DNA from: an uncultured Arcobacter sp.
Lineage (GTDB): Bacteria; Campylobacterota; Campylobacteria; Campylobacterales; Arcobacteraceae
Direction of reading: 5' to 3'
DNA length: 14,922 bases
Assembly: GCA_913054415.1 (NCBI GenBank)
Contig: CAJXII010000021.1
Location: 1 to 14,922 of the forward strand
Of this stretch, positions 14,740-14,922 are shown piece after piece. Position numbers and translations under genes: made by a program. The notes beneath the pieces were generated by a model. It worked only from the letters and a program-made list of their open reading frames with translations, made no database searches and was not told the DNA's origin. Each line of letters opens with the position of its first letter. Positions within the stretch are counted from its first letter, which is position 1.

Positions 14740-14768
14740 AATTTTCTCCTATATAAATTAATCTGTAG

Positions 14769-14777
14769 ATTATATCA
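14769..14777 (-). promoter_or_regulatory. Extended -10 promoter of tatA-argS
   Basis: The minus strand reads TGATATAAT. It would start transcription near 14762 and give a leader of about 23 bases with AGGAGA before the tatA ATG. The 39-residue peptide gene probably belongs to the same transcript. Confidence 0.6.
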
Positions 14778-14843
14778 GTTTTATCTTTTTATTATCTTAA
14801 AATATTGAATAAAATTAGCCCAATCCACTAAAAACTAATCCCT

Positions 14844-14867
14844 AAAAAAAGAGATAAAGCACTATCT
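14844..14867 (-). terminator. Weak intrinsic-terminator-like hairpin
   Basis: On the minus strand a five-base-pair stem (AGATA with TATCT, loop of six bases) is followed by C and seven T residues. The stem has one G-C pair, so it is weak. It would end a minus-strand gene entering from beyond the right edge. Confidence 0.3.
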
Positions 14868-14922
14868 TGTCAAGCGAACTGCTAAAATGGGCAGGTAAAA
14901 GTTCAAAAATGTTACAATTTGA
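14862..14922 (-). other. Unresolved open frames at the right edge
   Basis: Three readings remain open to the edge. One minus-strand frame ends with TAG at 14862-14864 (VTFLNFYLPILAVRLTR), right at the hairpin. Another minus-strand frame ends at TAG 14842-14844. A plus-strand frame could start at TTG 14867 (SSELLKWAGKSSKMLQF). Too little sequence is present to choose, and none resembles the guanylate kinase found beside tatA in Campylobacter. Confidence 0.2.

Noticed and set aside
14489..14761. 90-codon plus-strand frame
   Set aside because: Antisense shadow of tatA; the TatA motifs and its promoter and ribosome-binding site are on the minus strand.

Overview
The window is AT-rich DNA from a free-living member of the Campylobacterota (Arcobacter- or Sulfurimonas-like). 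I infer this from the low GC, the Campylobacter-like extended -10 promoters without an obvious -35, the argS-tatA neighbourhood known from this group, and the protein character. No ribosomal RNA, tRNA or CRISPR array was seen. UGA is used as a normal stop codon.

Left edge (1-996): a partial minus-strand gene runs off the window. Its N-terminus looks like the zinc ribbon, HTH and start of the DDE domain of an IS1595/ISXO2-type transposase. It continues in frame into the start of a DegT/DnrJ/EryC1/StrS PLP aminotransferase. It faces the hydrogenase-maturation cluster across a 318-base divergent region. That region holds a promoter, a perfect 12-base palindrome and a small membrane-protein reading frame interrupted by one UGA.

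Centre (997-9612, plus strand): a [NiFe]-hydrogenase maturation and nickel-uptake cluster, in the order hypB, hypC, a four-gene ECF-type Ni/Co transporter (cbiM/nikM, a PDGLE-like cbiN/nikN, cbiQ/nikQ, cbiO/nikO), hypD, hypE, a YchJ-like SEC-C gene, hypX, a RelB/RelE-type toxin-antitoxin pair, hypA. The transporter supplies nickel, and HypA and HypB insert it. HypC, HypD and HypE build the Fe(CN)2CO group. HypX supplies the CO ligand from formyl-tetrahydrofolate, which points to hydrogenase maturation under oxic or microoxic conditions. HypF and the hydrogenase subunits are not in the window. Many junctions are TAATG or ATGA overlaps, but the run contains internal promoters before the ychJ-like gene and before the toxin-antitoxin pair.

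Right (9685-14739, minus strand): two housekeeping units converge on the hyp cluster. One is tatA, argS and a 39-codon membrane-peptide gene missed by length filters. The other is typA/bipA followed by an overlapping HI0933-type flavoprotein. The last 143 bases hold the tatA promoter, a weak terminator-like hairpin and an unresolved open frame at the edge.

The most unusual items are the transposase-aminotransferase fusion, two genes whose extended -10 boxes sit so close to the start codon that the mRNA should be leaderless, the toxin-antitoxin pair inside the hyp cluster with a short antitoxin-like duplication at the end of hypX, and the nickel transporter splitting hypC from hypD.
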